Shown: positions 6,662 through 15,701 of the stretch, piece by piece
Position numbering within the stretch: position 1 is the stretch's first letter
Layout: every line of letters starts with the position of its first letter
Assembly (NCBI GenBank): GCA_030652255.1
Contig: JAUSAZ010000156.1
Span: 1 to 40,174 of the forward strand
Direction: 5' to 3'
DNA length: 40,174 bases
From: Myxococcales bacterium
Lineage (GTDB): Bacteria; Myxococcota_A; Polyangia; Polyangiales; Ga0077539
Translations under genes and position numbers: made by a program
The notes under the pieces: generated by a model
The model's database searches: none
Told to the model about the DNA's origin: nothing
The model's input: only the letters and a program-made list of their open reading frames with translations

Positions 6662-7606
6662 ATGTCCCCCACTCCGCCGCGCTGGGTCCGCCTCGGGGCC
6701 GCGCCCTTCGCCGCCCGCTTCGCCCTCCTGCTCCTCGCCGCCGTCGGACACCTGCTCTTCCTCGGCTCGCTCACCTGGACGGTGCCGTGGACCTTCGCCA
6801 CGCCCGCGCTCCTCGCCAGCGCCAACCTCACGGCCCTCGCGCTCGCGGCCTTCCGCCCGACGCCCCGCGCCCTCACGGCGGGGCGCGCCCTCGTCGCCGT
6901 CGTCGGCCTCACCACCGCGCTCTGCACGGCGATCTACCTCGCGATCGCCCTCGAGGCGGTCTCCTCCGGGCGCCATGACCGGCTGCCGAGCGTGGTCCTC
7001 CCCGTGGGCTTCGGCCTCGTGGGCAGCTTGATCGGGTCGACCGTGGCGGTGCCCCTCGCGCTCGCGCTCGATCGCTGGCGCCGCGAACCGACGATCCGCC
7101 GCGCGCTCGACGCCTGGGCCACGCTCGCCAGCATCGCCGCCGTCTTCGCCGTCGTCCGCCCCGCCGGGCTCGACGCGACCGTCGCCCGCTGCGCGCTCCA
7201 GCCCGGGGCCTCGGCGCACTGTGAGCGCCTCGCGTACGGCCACGCCCTCGCCGCCGCCGACGTCGCCATGGCGGGCCTCGCCGTCGCCCTCGCCGCGGCC
7301 CTGTGGGCCTTCGAGCGCCACGCCCGTCGCTGGCTCGACGCCGCGCGCGGGGGCGGCCTCCCGGGCTACCGCCTCGCTCCCATCGAGGGCGTCGACGCGG
7401 GGGGCGCGCCGACGTGGGCGCTCACCGAGGCGCCCGCCCTCCACGCCCTGGTCGCCGGATCGACGGACGCCAGCTACCGGGAGAGCGCCACGTCCGTCGC
7501 GGTCGCCGTGATCCCCGCCGCGGAGGACGCCTCGTGGCGCGAGGGCGCGATGTTCCTGGTGCTGCTGCTCAGCGCCGTGGCCTTCCTGGGACGCTGGCTG
7601 CTCTGA
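6662..7606 (+). CDS. multi-pass membrane protein, unknown function
   Basis: 314 residues from ATG 6662; GTG 6659 is the adjacent alternative. About six or seven hydrophobic segments are visible: near residues 18-37, 44-62, 71-93, 108-133, 146-163, 192-213 and a final one at about 294-314. Between the sixth and seventh is an extracytoplasmic or cytoplasmic loop of about 75 residues (PGYRLAPIEGVDAGGAPTW). No catalytic motif or known family is recognised. It is preceded by its own promoter and is convergent with the next gene on the opposite strand, whose stop lies 22 nt away. Confidence 0.65.
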   Translation: MSPTPPRWVRLGAAPFAARFALLLLAAVGHLLFLGSLTWTVPWTFATPALLASANLTALALAAFRPTPRALTAGRALVAVVGLTTALCTAIYLAIALEAVSSGRHDRLPSVVLPVGFGLVGSLIGSTVAVPLALALDRWRREPTIRRALDAWATLASIAAVFAVVRPAGLDATVARCALQPGASAHCERLAYGHALAAADVAMAGLAVALAAALWAFERHARRWLDAARGGGLPGYRLAPIEGVDAGGAPTWALTEAPALHALVAGSTDASYRESATSVAVAVIPAAEDASWREGAMFLVLLLSAVAFLGRWLL

Positions 7607-7628
7607 TTTCGCGAGGGCACCACCCCCC

Positions 7629-9167
7629 TCACTGGAACAGGCCCGCGAGGCGCTGCACGTTGAGCAGCTCGGCGACCTCGTCGCGGTCGAGGGTGGCGTC
7701 GAGGCGCAGCTCGCTGCCCTCGGCCGTCACCCGCAGGCGGGTGAGCGCGCGCTGGAGCACCGAGAAGTGCACCGCGCCCGTCGCGCTCGCCGCGCGGCCC
7801 CCGAGCGTGCCGGAAAACTGGCTGATGGACTCGCGCAGGTCGAGCGCGAAGACCTCCGCGAGACGCGCCGTCGCGGCGGCCTGCGCGGGGGTGTCGTAGC
7901 GCCACGTGGAGCGCAGGATCGCGCCGCCGTCGTCGTCCCCGCCCGCATCGCGGGTGGCCCGCAGCGCGAACTCCGCCGACACGGGGATGGGGTTGTTGCG
8001 CCCCGGCGCGGAGAGCAGGTTGCGCACCCCGCGCGCCGTGAGCAGCGCGACCAGCCGGGGGCCGCGGCCGGCCTCGTCGACGCGGGGGAGGGCGCTGGCG
8101 ACGGCGGTCTGCCCGCCGAGCACCGAGAGCAGCGTCGGGAGGCGCCCCGGGGAGGCGAAGACCGCGAGGTCGTCGGCCAGCAGGGCCACGGAGGTGGGCC
8201 CGATGTAGCGGTCGACGGTGGTGGTCTCGACGCCGTTGCGCCGCGTCCAGATGGCCCGCGTCGGGCGAGGCAGCGCCCCGGAGTCGGCGCGGGCGAAGTG
8301 GTCGCGCAGGGTGCCCGCGTCGGGCGGCAGCGTGCCCGACGGGGTGTTGGCGCGCACGCCCGCCATCTGCTCGACCGAGGCGCGCAGGAAGTCGCGCCGC
8401 GCGCGGGTGCGCACGATGGCCATGAGGTCGGGCGGGTTGGCGCGCGTGCCGAAGGGGTTGGCGCTCGCGAGCAGCACCGCGTTGAAGTCCCGGATGGGGT
8501 CGATCTCCGTGCCGCCGAGCACCGCCTGCCAGTCGCGGATGCCGTCGAGCAGCGCCCGCACCTGCGCCGCGTGCGGGCCCTCGCGCAGCCGGTCGGTGCG
8601 CAGCAGCAGCGTCACCACCGCGCCCGCGGGGATCGCCGACGCCATGGCGCCCGCGGCCTCGGCCATCGTGGGCACCGCCGCCGGGTCGGCGTCCGCCGCG
8701 GGCGAGGTGTCCGCCAGCGCGAGCGCGACGTCGTCCGTCGCCCCGGCGTCGTCGATGCGCGCGAGCGCGACGTCGTCCATCGCCCCGGCGTCGGGGCGCT
8801 CGGCGATCAGGGCGTGGTCGGGTTCGCGCGCGAGCGAGGGCTCACGCAGGCGGGTCTCGGGCGGATCGGGCAGCGGGGAAGGGGGGACGACCACACGGCG
8901 CGGTCGGGCTGCCACACGCGGCGGCGTCGGCGCAGGCGCCGGGGCGGGCGTGGGGGAGGGAGCGGGCGTGGGCGCTGGGGAAGTGGCGGGGGTGGGGGTC
9001 TCGAGGCCAAACTCCACCGTGCGGTTGACCACCACGGGCAGGGACGGGAGCCGCACGGTCGGCGCCCGCACGACCAGCACCACGCCGTGGAGGGCGAGCG
9101 ACGCCGCGAGCGGCCACGCGAGTCTCGGCAGCCATGGGGGTGTGTGCGTCGTTCCGCGTCGGGGCAT
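7629..9167 (-). CDS. TonB-like anchored periplasmic protein, unknown function
   Basis: 512 residues from ATG 9167; the frame is open further upstream but without a convincing start. An N-terminal transmembrane anchor (about 15-33, WPLAASLALHGVVLVV) is followed by a long Pro/Ala-rich linker (repeats of Pro-Thr-Pro-Ala-Pro) as in TonB and TolA, then a globular part from about residue 190. That part contains PAGAVVTLLLRTDRLREG, TEIDPIRDFNAVLLAS and a C-terminal RLDATLDRDEVAELLN. Its repetitive blocks (two aspartate-rich VALARIDDAGATDDVALA copies) lie before it. I do not recognise the globular domain; a TonB-like C-terminal box is not seen. It is divergent from the L,D-transpeptidase gene with a 153-bp gap, so envelope function is likely. 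Confidence 0.65.
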   Translation of the reverse strand: MPRRGTTHTPPWLPRLAWPLAASLALHGVVLVVRAPTVRLPSLPVVVNRTVEFGLETPTPATSPAPTPAPSPTPAPAPAPTPPRVAARPRRVVVPPSPLPDPPETRLREPSLAREPDHALIAERPDAGAMDDVALARIDDAGATDDVALALADTSPAADADPAAVPTMAEAAGAMASAIPAGAVVTLLLRTDRLREGPHAAQVRALLDGIRDWQAVLGGTEIDPIRDFNAVLLASANPFGTRANPPDLMAIVRTRARRDFLRASVEQMAGVRANTPSGTLPPDAGTLRDHFARADSGALPRPTRAIWTRRNGVETTTVDRYIGPTSVALLADDLAVFASPGRLPTLLSVLGGQTAVASALPRVDEAGRGPRLVALLTARGVRNLLSAPGRNNPIPVSAEFALRATRDAGGDDDGGAILRSTWRYDTPAQAAATARLAEVFALDLRESISQFSGTLGGRAASATGAVHFSVLQRALTRLRVTAEGSELRLDATLDRDEVAELLNVQRLAGLFQ

Positions 9168-9320
9168 CGCGTGGGTCGACCCGCAGGCCGCGCGAACCCT
9201 ATCAGCAAAGCCCCTCCCGCGCCGCCGCATCGTCGATGGTGCGGTTGTCGCAACCAGAGGAATTGGACACGGGCCCCCCGCGCTGTGGTAGCGCACCGTC
9301 AGGCCCGCCGCCGGAGTCGC

Positions 9321-11030
9321 ATGCGCAACCCCGCCACCTCTTCATCGATCCGCCGCCTCGTCGTCGCGAGCCTCGCCGTGGCCTCGCTCGCGTCCGCGTC
9401 CGGCTGCGACCGCCTCGACAACCTCTGGAGCCGCGCCACCGCGCCCGACTCCGCCGCCGAGCCCCTCGACGCCGCGCTCACGCTCCCGGTCGACCCCAGC
9501 CTGCCCCCGCTCGCCGACGACGACGCTGGCGGCTCGGCGCTCGACCCCGACGACGCCGGCGCGCCCGACGACGACGCCGGCGCCGACGCGGGCCCGGTCG
9601 ACGCGGGGCCCCGCACGATGATCACCGCGCTCGGCTGGCGCACCGGCATCGTCGAGGCGCCGCAGGCCAACGCCCACTGGATCGGCTACGTCCGCGCGGG
9701 CGGCCAGATCGCCATCGTGCGCGGCCCCGTGGGCAACGACGGCTGCCCCGCCCGCCGCGACATGCGCGGCGCGGGCTGGTACGAGGTCGAGGGCAGCGGC
9801 TTCGTCTGCGTGGGCCCGCTCGCGATGCTCACCAGCACGCTCGGCAACCGGCCCATCACCCGACGCCTCCCGACGCCGCCGGACATCGACGCGTCGATGC
9901 CCTTCACCTACGCCCGCAGCACCCGCGCGACGGCGGTGTACCGCTGGCTCCCCACCGAGGAGGAGGAGCGCGCCGTGGAGCCCGAGCGCTTCGCCCCGCG
10001 CGCGGCCGCGGGCGACCCCGACGGCGGCGTGGGCGACGCCGCGACGACCACCGTGGCCACGGCCTCGGACGCGGCCGTCCGCAGCCCCGACGCGCAGGTG
10101 CGCATCGAAGACCTCGAGGGCCTCGCCGGGACGCCCCTCATGCGCCGCACGCTCCGCGGGATGTACGTCTCGCTCAACCGCGAGGCCCGCGCGCCCGGCG
10201 GCACCAGCTTCTGGCACACGCAGTCGGGCGGGTACATCCGCGCCAGCACCCTCTCCACGCTGCGCGGCGACGGGTTCTTCCAGGGGGTGGCCCTCGACGA
10301 GCAGCACCACCTGCCCATCGCCGTGGCGCTGAGCTCGGTGACGTCGAGCTACCAGGCCAGCGGGCGCGCGATGTCGGCCATCGGGCGGGTGCCGCGGCTG
10401 GCGGTCATCCAGCTGGCCGACGAGCCCCCGGTGACGGTCGGCAACGAGCAGTACTACCACACCGCGGAGGGCTTCTTCCTGCGGTCGCGGCAGGTGCGGG
10501 TGATCACCCGGCACGAGCCCCCGGCGGACCTCTCGACGCCCGACGAGAAGTGGATCGACGTGAACCTCGACCACCAGAGCGTGGTGGCCTACGAGGGCGC
10601 CCGGCCCGTGTACGTGACCGTGGCGAGCACCGGGCGTCGCAACCGCTCGAACCCCGACGAGAACTACGAGACCATCCAAGGCGCCTTCCGGATTCTCTCG
10701 AAGCACGTCGCGACGACCATGGACGGCAACAGCGCCAACGACGGGCCGTACAGCATCGAGGACGTGCCCTGGGTGATGTACTTCGAGGGCTCCTTCGCGC
10801 TGCACGGGGCCTTCTGGCACAACGGCTTCGGCGCGATGCACTCGCACGGGTGCGTCAACATGAGCCCGCCCGACGCGCGGTGGTTCTACAACTGGACCGA
10901 GCCGCACGTCGCCCCGGGGTGGAACGGCGCGTACGCCAACGTGCAGCACCCGGGCACCCGCGTGTACGTGCACTACGACGAGCAGCCGCTGGGCACCCGC
11001 GGCGGGCCCGACCGCGTGCCGCAGCACTGA
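9321..11030 (+). CDS. L,D-transpeptidase (YkuD) lipoprotein
   Basis: 569 residues. A lipoprotein signal (VASLASASGC) predicts anchoring after Cys, followed by about 75 residues of Asp/Ala/Pro/Gly linker. The C-terminal part (about 415-560) is a YkuD domain that forms 3-3 peptidoglycan crosslinks or attaches proteins. Its motif is HSHGCVNMSPPDARWFYNW, with the nucleophile Cys511 and the preceding His509. Segment FALHGAFWHNGFGAM supplies the earlier conserved His. The middle region (about 100-400) contains SH3-like or unclassified stretches. ATG 9321 is preceded by GGAG. It is divergent from the TonB-like gene; a TAGCGC element lies at 9289-9294. Confidence 0.85.
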   Translation: MRNPATSSSIRRLVVASLAVASLASASGCDRLDNLWSRATAPDSAAEPLDAALTLPVDPSLPPLADDDAGGSALDPDDAGAPDDDAGADAGPVDAGPRTMITALGWRTGIVEAPQANAHWIGYVRAGGQIAIVRGPVGNDGCPARRDMRGAGWYEVEGSGFVCVGPLAMLTSTLGNRPITRRLPTPPDIDASMPFTYARSTRATAVYRWLPTEEEERAVEPERFAPRAAAGDPDGGVGDAATTTVATASDAAVRSPDAQVRIEDLEGLAGTPLMRRTLRGMYVSLNREARAPGGTSFWHTQSGGYIRASTLSTLRGDGFFQGVALDEQHHLPIAVALSSVTSSYQASGRAMSAIGRVPRLAVIQLADEPPVTVGNEQYYHTAEGFFLRSRQVRVITRHEPPADLSTPDEKWIDVNLDHQSVVAYEGARPVYVTVASTGRRNRSNPDENYETIQGAFRILSKHVATTMDGNSANDGPYSIEDVPWVMYFEGSFALHGAFWHNGFGAMHSHGCVNMSPPDARWFYNWTEPHVAPGWNGAYANVQHPGTRVYVHYDEQPLGTRGGPDRVPQH

Positions 11031-11070
11031 CCCCGTTCGCCGCCTCCTCGCCCCCCCCGCGCCGACGGCG

Positions 11071-11076
11071 TATCGT
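11071..11076 (+). promoter_or_regulatory. -10-like TATCGT upstream of the Uma2 gene
   Basis: TATCGT lies 8 nt before ATG 11085, with no ribosome-binding site and no convincing -35. It fits the spacing seen before other leaderless candidates in this window. Confidence 0.35.
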
Positions 11077-11084
11077 CTCAGCCA

Positions 11085-11933
11085 ATGGACCCGAAGCCCC
11101 CACAGGCTCTCTCCGCCCCCGGCGCGCAGGCCGATCGCGCCTACGCTCCGGGCCGCGGCGATCGCCGACCCGCAGTGGACGAGCGCCTCGTCGCCCCGGA
11201 GGCCCACGCCGAGATCCTCGACGGGCGGGTGTACCGGACCATGGGTTCCAACGAGCCGCACGGCACGCGACATTTCGCGGTGACGATGGTCTTCGCGGGC
11301 TGCCTCGCGGACGGCTACGAGGGCGCGGTAGACATGCTCACCCGCGCCGACGAAGAGAGCGACGCGGCGCCGGACGTCTCGGTCTTTCCGACGGGGCCCG
11401 ACCCGGTCACGGGCGGGCGCAAGCTGGAGGAGATCGCCTTCGAGGTGCTCGACTCCGAGCGCCTGAGCCATGTCACCCACAAGGTCGAGAAGTTCGCCGC
11501 GCGCGGTGTCCGTCGGCTGTTCTGTGTGCGCGTGAAGACCGGGGTCGTCTACGAGTGGTCGCACGAGCACCACGACTGGCAGCAGGTGGAGGGCGACATC
11601 GTCGACCGCTGCTTCCGGGTGCCCATCCCGGTGCGCGCGCTGGTCGATCGCGTCGCGGCAGACGACACCGTCGCCCGTGCGCTGCTCGCGGCTCGAAACA
11701 GCGTCCTCGCCCGCGAGGTCGCCCGTGAGGTCGCCGGCGGCGAGGCCCGCGGCGAGGCCCGCGGCGCACTCGATGGTCGCGCGACGTCGCTGCTCACGGT
11801 GCTTGCGGCGCGCTCGATCGCGATCGATGAGACCCACCGGGCCATGGTGTTCGCCGAGACCGACGTCGCGCGCCTCGACGCCTGGATCATCCGGGCTGTC
11901 ACCGCGACCACCCTCGCCGACGTCTTCAGCTGA
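11085..11933 (+). CDS. Uma2 family (DUF820) PD-(D/E)XK nuclease-fold protein
   Basis: 282 residues with the core of the Uma2 endonuclease-like family: D97 in PDVSVFP, E120 in EIAFEVLDS, and K133 in THKVEKF, spaced as D...E...K of the PD-(D/E)XK fold. The family is very common in cyanobacteria and Myxococcota, often of unknown role; many members are orphan genes. The last 80 residues contain a short Gly-Glu-Ala-Arg repeat (GGEARGEARG). No partner gene of a restriction or toxin system is adjacent. The TATCGT element before the start suggests a leaderless transcript. Fold call is fairly certain, biological role unknown. Confidence 0.78.
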   Translation: MDPKPPQALSAPGAQADRAYAPGRGDRRPAVDERLVAPEAHAEILDGRVYRTMGSNEPHGTRHFAVTMVFAGCLADGYEGAVDMLTRADEESDAAPDVSVFPTGPDPVTGGRKLEEIAFEVLDSERLSHVTHKVEKFAARGVRRLFCVRVKTGVVYEWSHEHHDWQQVEGDIVDRCFRVPIPVRALVDRVAADDTVARALLAARNSVLAREVAREVAGGEARGEARGALDGRATSLLTVLAARSIAIDETHRAMVFAETDVARLDAWIIRAVTATTLADVFS

Positions 11934-12330
11934 GCCTCTCACCTCCCGACGTCAGCATCGCCCCGAGCACGATCCCTCACTTTGCCGGGACGGATCGGCC
12001 CGATCTCCGACAAGCTCTCGCAGGACGACCGGGACGGAGCTGAAAGGCCATCGCTACGAAGGACGATTTCTGGGGGTCCGTGGGGCCGCACGTGGGCTGG
12101 CTCCACGTGCAGCTCCGTCGCCTCGGCGTGGCGGAGGCCGACGCGCGAGGCGAAGCCTTCACCCGGCGGTGGCCGACCAGCCTGCACGGTCGGCACGTTC
12201 GCGGCGCGCAACCGTAACGCCCCGCCCGGCAGCGCCCTTGTGCGCGCGCCGCACTGCCTCCATAACTCCCGCGCGCGGCGGTCCGTCCCGGACCGCGGCT
12301 CCTCACACCCCCCGAACGGAGATTCACCCC
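11934..12330. other. 397-bp intergenic region with no convincing gene
   Basis: The interval contains no ORF with a plausible start and protein-like composition. A 57-codon stretch at 12044-12217 (DDFWGSVGPHVGWLHVQL) reads a little like the N-terminus of an ECF sigma factor but has no start codon and a preceding TGA. The final bases before the thiolase carry a GGAG about 10 nt from its ATG. Confidence 0.5.
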
Positions 12331-13524
12331 ATGGCCAGGCTCTCGCGTGAGATCGTCATCCTCTCGGCCCGCCGCACGCCCTTCGGCACGCTGTCCGGCG
12401 CGCTCAAGACCGTGTCCGCCACCGACCTCGCGGTCAACGCCGCCAAGGCCGCCCTCGTCGACGCCAACGTCTCGGTCGAGGACATCGGGCACGTCATCTT
12501 CGGCAACGTCCAGCAGACCAGCGCCGACGCCATCTACCTCGCGCGCCACGTCGGCCTGAAGTCCGGGCTCCCGATCACCACCCCCGCGCTCACCGTCAAC
12601 CGCCTCTGCGGGTCCGGCTTCCAGGCTGTCATCAACGGCGCCGAGCAGATCCTCCTGGGCGAGACCGAGTGCGTCCTGGTCGGCGGCACCGAGAACATGT
12701 CCCAGGCCCCGCACGTCCTCCGCGGCGCCCGCGACGGCTACGCCTTCGGCCGCGCGCCCGCCCTCGAAGACTCCCTCGCCGCGGCGCTCACCGACTCCTA
12801 CTGCAACACCCCGATGGCCATCACGGCCGAAAACCTCGCGACCAGGTACGGCCTCACCCGCGAGGACTGCGACCGCTACGCCCTCGTCTCGCAGCAGCGC
12901 TGGGCCGCCGCCGCCGAGGCCGGCGCCTTCAACGACGAGCTCACCACCGTCGAGATCGCCGGGAAGAAGGGCTCCGTGGTGTTCTCCCGCGACGAGCACC
13001 CGCGGCCGCAGACCACCCTCGAGACCCTCGCGAAGCTCTCGCCCGCCTTCAAGAAGGACGGCGTCGTGACGGCCGGCAACGCCTCGGGCATCAACGACGG
13101 CGCCGGCGCCCTCGTGCTGGCCAGCGCCGACTTCGCCCGCGCCCGCGGCCTCAAGCCCCTCGCGCGCCTCGTGCAGTGGGGCGTCGCCGCCGTCGAGCCC
13201 TCGATCATGGGCATCGGGCCGGTGCCGGCCATCCGCGCCGCCCTCGAGCGCGCGGGCACCACGCTCGACCGGGTCGACCTCGTGGAGGTCAACGAGGCCT
13301 TCGCGGCGCAGTACCTCGCCGTCGAGAAGGAGCTCGGGCTCGACCGCAACAAGACCAACCTCGACGGCGGCGCCATCGCCATCGGCCACCCCCTCGGGGC
13401 CTCCGGGGCGCGCATCACGGCGCACCTCGTCCACGCCCTGCGCCGCCGCAACCTGAACACCGCCGTGGGCTCGGCCTGCATCGGCGGCGGACAGGGGCTC
13501 GCGGTCGTCATCGAGCGCATCTGA
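12331..13524 (+). CDS. acetyl-CoA C-acetyltransferase (thiolase)
   Basis: 397 residues, normal thiolase length. It condenses or cleaves acetoacetyl-CoA or 3-ketoacyl-CoA. The active-site set is complete: nucleophile Cys93 in NRLCGSGF, His353 in GHPLGASG and Cys383 in GSACIGGGQG; ENMS near 128-131 and NEAFAAQ near 327 are also typical. The start ATG follows a GGAG. The downstream enzyme starts 51 nt later on the same strand and is probably cotranscribed. Biosynthetic (PhaA/AtoB-like) versus degradative (FadA-like) use cannot be decided by eye, though the length and the LSGALKTV segment favour the acetoacetyl-CoA type. Confidence 0.92.
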   Translation: MARLSREIVILSARRTPFGTLSGALKTVSATDLAVNAAKAALVDANVSVEDIGHVIFGNVQQTSADAIYLARHVGLKSGLPITTPALTVNRLCGSGFQAVINGAEQILLGETECVLVGGTENMSQAPHVLRGARDGYAFGRAPALEDSLAAALTDSYCNTPMAITAENLATRYGLTREDCDRYALVSQQRWAAAAEAGAFNDELTTVEIAGKKGSVVFSRDEHPRPQTTLETLAKLSPAFKKDGVVTAGNASGINDGAGALVLASADFARARGLKPLARLVQWGVAAVEPSIMGIGPVPAIRAALERAGTTLDRVDLVEVNEAFAAQYLAVEKELGLDRNKTNLDGGAIAIGHPLGASGARITAHLVHALRRRNLNTAVGSACIGGGQGLAVVIERI

Positions 13525-13575
13525 ACCTTTGACGCGGGCGCCCGGCCGCGGTTCCAATTCACGGATGGTGATTCC

Positions 13576-14811
13576 ATGAACGATGAGCTCATCTACGACT
13601 GGAACGAGGTCGGCCGCCGACACCCGCCCTTCGGCGCGGTGGAGTTCTTCGACGAGACCCTGCGCGACGGGCTCCAGAACCCCTCGGTGAAGGACCCCTC
13701 CATCGAGGAGAAGCTCGAGCTCCTCCACCTGATGGAGTCGCTGGGCATCCACGCCGCCGACATCGGGCTGCCGGGCTCGTCGAAGCGCGCCTTCGACGAC
13801 GTGCTGCGCATGTGCAAGGAGATCGTCGCCACGGGGATGAAGCTCCGCCCGGCGTGCGCGGGCCGCACCGTCGCGGCGGACATCCTCCCGATGGTGGAGA
13901 TCTCCCAGCAGGCGGGCGTCCCGGTGGAGGTCTACACCTTCATCGGGAGCTCGCCCATCCGCCTCTTCGCGGAGAGCTGGGACGTCGCCACGCTGCTCAA
14001 GCACAGCGCCGACGCCATCGACGTGGCGGTGAAGAACAACCTCCCGGTGGCCTACGTCACCGAGGACACCATCCGCTCGCGCCCGGAGGTGCTCGCCGCG
14101 CTCTTCAAGAACGCCATCGACCACGGCGCCTCGCGGCTGGTGCTCTGCGACACGGTGGGCCACGCGACGCCCGACGGCACGCGCAACCTCATCCGCTTCA
14201 CGCAGAACCTCCTCAAGGCCTACGGCGCCCACCACGTGAAGCTCGACTTCCACAACCACAACGACCGGGGCCTCGGCCTCGTGAACGCCCTGACGGCGGT
14301 GGAGGAGGGCATCGACCGGGTGCACGGCACGGCGCTGGGCATCGGCGAGCGCGTGGGCAACACGGCCATGGAGCTCATCCTGCTCAACCTCAAGCTCGCC
14401 GGCGCGCTCGAGGGCCAGGACATGACCAACCTGATCCGGTACTGCGAGCTCACCTCGAAGGCCGTCGGGATGCCCGTGCCGGTGAACTACCCCCTCGTGG
14501 GCGCGGACGCCTTCCGCACCTCCACGGGCGTGCACGCCGCGGCCATCATCAAGGCCCAGAACAAGGGCGACACCGAGCTCGCCGACCGCATCTACTCGGG
14601 CGTCCCGGCGGGGATGTTCGGCCGCGGGCAGAGCATCGAGATCGGCCCGATGTCCGGCGCCAGCAACGTCGTGTACTGGCTCAAGGGCCACCAGGTGGAG
14701 CCCGACGCGGCGCTGGTGCAGGCGATCCTGCTCAAGGCCAAGGAGGGCGGCCGGGTGCTCACCGCCGACGAGGTGCTCGCGGCCGTCGCGACCCACCGCG
14801 CGGGCGCGTAG
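13576..14811 (+). CDS. LeuA/homocitrate-synthase-like DRE-TIM metallolyase
   Basis: 411 residues, an alpha-isopropylmalate/homocitrate synthase-type enzyme that joins an acyl-CoA to a 2-oxo acid. Signature segments: FFDETLRDGLQNP with D26, E27, R30, D31; LDFHNHNDRG with metal ligands H226 and H228; and GIGERVGNTAMEL at 255-267. The sequence stops shortly after the catalytic and accessory domains, lacking the about 110-residue LeuA feedback domain of classical LeuA (about 520 residues). Substrate is therefore unclear (isopropylmalate, homocitrate, citramalate, HMG). Probably an operon partner of the upstream thiolase, 51 nt away. Start ATG 13576 has no strong ribosome-binding site. Confidence 0.8.
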   Translation: MNDELIYDWNEVGRRHPPFGAVEFFDETLRDGLQNPSVKDPSIEEKLELLHLMESLGIHAADIGLPGSSKRAFDDVLRMCKEIVATGMKLRPACAGRTVAADILPMVEISQQAGVPVEVYTFIGSSPIRLFAESWDVATLLKHSADAIDVAVKNNLPVAYVTEDTIRSRPEVLAALFKNAIDHGASRLVLCDTVGHATPDGTRNLIRFTQNLLKAYGAHHVKLDFHNHNDRGLGLVNALTAVEEGIDRVHGTALGIGERVGNTAMELILLNLKLAGALEGQDMTNLIRYCELTSKAVGMPVPVNYPLVGADAFRTSTGVHAAAIIKAQNKGDTELADRIYSGVPAGMFGRGQSIEIGPMSGASNVVYWLKGHQVEPDAALVQAILLKAKEGGRVLTADEVLAAVATHRAGA

Positions 14812-14822
14812 GGCACATCACA

Positions 14823-15701
14823 TCAGCGGATGAAGTTCCAGCTGACGCCGCGGGTCAGCTCGAGGTGCAGGTGGTTGCGGTGCTCGAAGTTGAAGTTGGG
14901 CCCCAGCGCCACGTGGAACCACCCGCGCCGCGCGGGCTCGCAGTGCAGTGACCGCAGGGTGCGCGCCGCCGCGTCGGGCGCCACCCGGGCGCGCGGCCCG
15001 CACGGCGGCCGACCGCGGCGCCCTCGGTAGTCGCGCAGCACGTTGAGGCTGCTGCCGTCGTCGCGCACGAACACCGCCGCGTCGATGGCCATCCCCCCGG
15101 GGTGCCGCGGGTAGAGCCCGTCGCGCAGGGCCTCGCCCCGCCCCGGCACGCGCCACATCGACAGGTGCCGCACCTCGCGGATGTGCAGGGTGCGCAGGAA
15201 GGTCGCGTAGCGGGCGAGCGCCACGGCCAGGCGGCAGTCCATGAGCTCGCGCACCGCGGTCGCGCGGGAGTCGTGGAAGGTCACGCCGCGGATGGGCCCG
15301 CGCACGATCACCGGCGTGCCGACCCCCGGAGGGAAGTGCCGCGGGCGCTCGAAGTCGATGTGCGCCCGCACCATCGCGCGCAGGCAGGCCCGCGACGACA
15401 TCGCCGCGATCTCCGAGGCCAACGCGGGCACGTCCGGCAGCGCGTCGCCCTCAGGCGCGCCCGCGTCGTCTCCGTCGCCGTCGGGGCCGAGCGCGCGCGC
15501 GGCGGCTTCGTCCTCCGCGGCGGTGGCGCCCGCGGGGTCGTCGGGGTCGGACGCGTCGTCGGGGGGCGCAACATCATCGGCCACCGCCGCGTCGCCCGGC
15601 GGCTCTGCGGTGCCGGCGTCCTGCGCGCGCGCCGCGCGGGGGAGGAGGAGGAGGAGCGCCGCCACCAGCGACGCGAGGCGCCCCAGGGACGCCGGGCTCA
15701 C
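14823..15701 (-). CDS. extensin-like/M15-type peptidase, secreted
   Basis: 292 residues from a GTG at 15701. An N-terminal signal peptide (LASLVAALLLLLPRAARA) is followed by an Asp/Pro-rich linker of about 60 residues, then a domain with H200-x6-D207 (HPGGMAID) and H277-x-H279 (NHLHLEL). That His..Asp..HxH layout is the zinc site of M15/LAS-type peptidoglycan peptidases and related extensin-like domains. The GTG overlaps the TGA of the PDZ gene (GTGA at 15698-15701), so translation is coupled. It is convergent with the metallolyase gene, whose stop is 11 nt away. The target is likely peptidoglycan, although DD-carboxypeptidase specificity is not shown. Confidence 0.78.
   Translation of the reverse strand: MSPASLGRLASLVAALLLLLPRAARAQDAGTAEPPGDAAVADDVAPPDDASDPDDPAGATAAEDEAAARALGPDGDGDDAGAPEGDALPDVPALASEIAAMSSRACLRAMVRAHIDFERPRHFPPGVGTPVIVRGPIRGVTFHDSRATAVRELMDCRLAVALARYATFLRTLHIREVRHLSMWRVPGRGEALRDGLYPRHPGGMAIDAAVFVRDDGSSLNVLRDYRGRRGRPPCGPRARVAPDAAARTLRSLHCEPARRGWFHVALGPNFNFEHRNHLHLELTRGVSWNFIR

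Noticed and set aside
4270..6927. 885-codon minus-strand open frame opposite the 4393 and dipeptidase genes
   Set aside because: Composition is Gly/Arg/Ala/Val-biased as expected from the reverse complement of GC-rich genes, with no domain and a clear plus-strand gene pair beneath it.
12044..12217. ECF sigma-factor-like N-terminal stretch
   Set aside because: No start codon, preceded directly by TGA, and similarity is weak.
11977..14796. 939-codon minus-strand open frame opposite the thiolase and metallolyase
   Set aside because: Shadow of two recognisable plus-strand enzymes with complete motifs.
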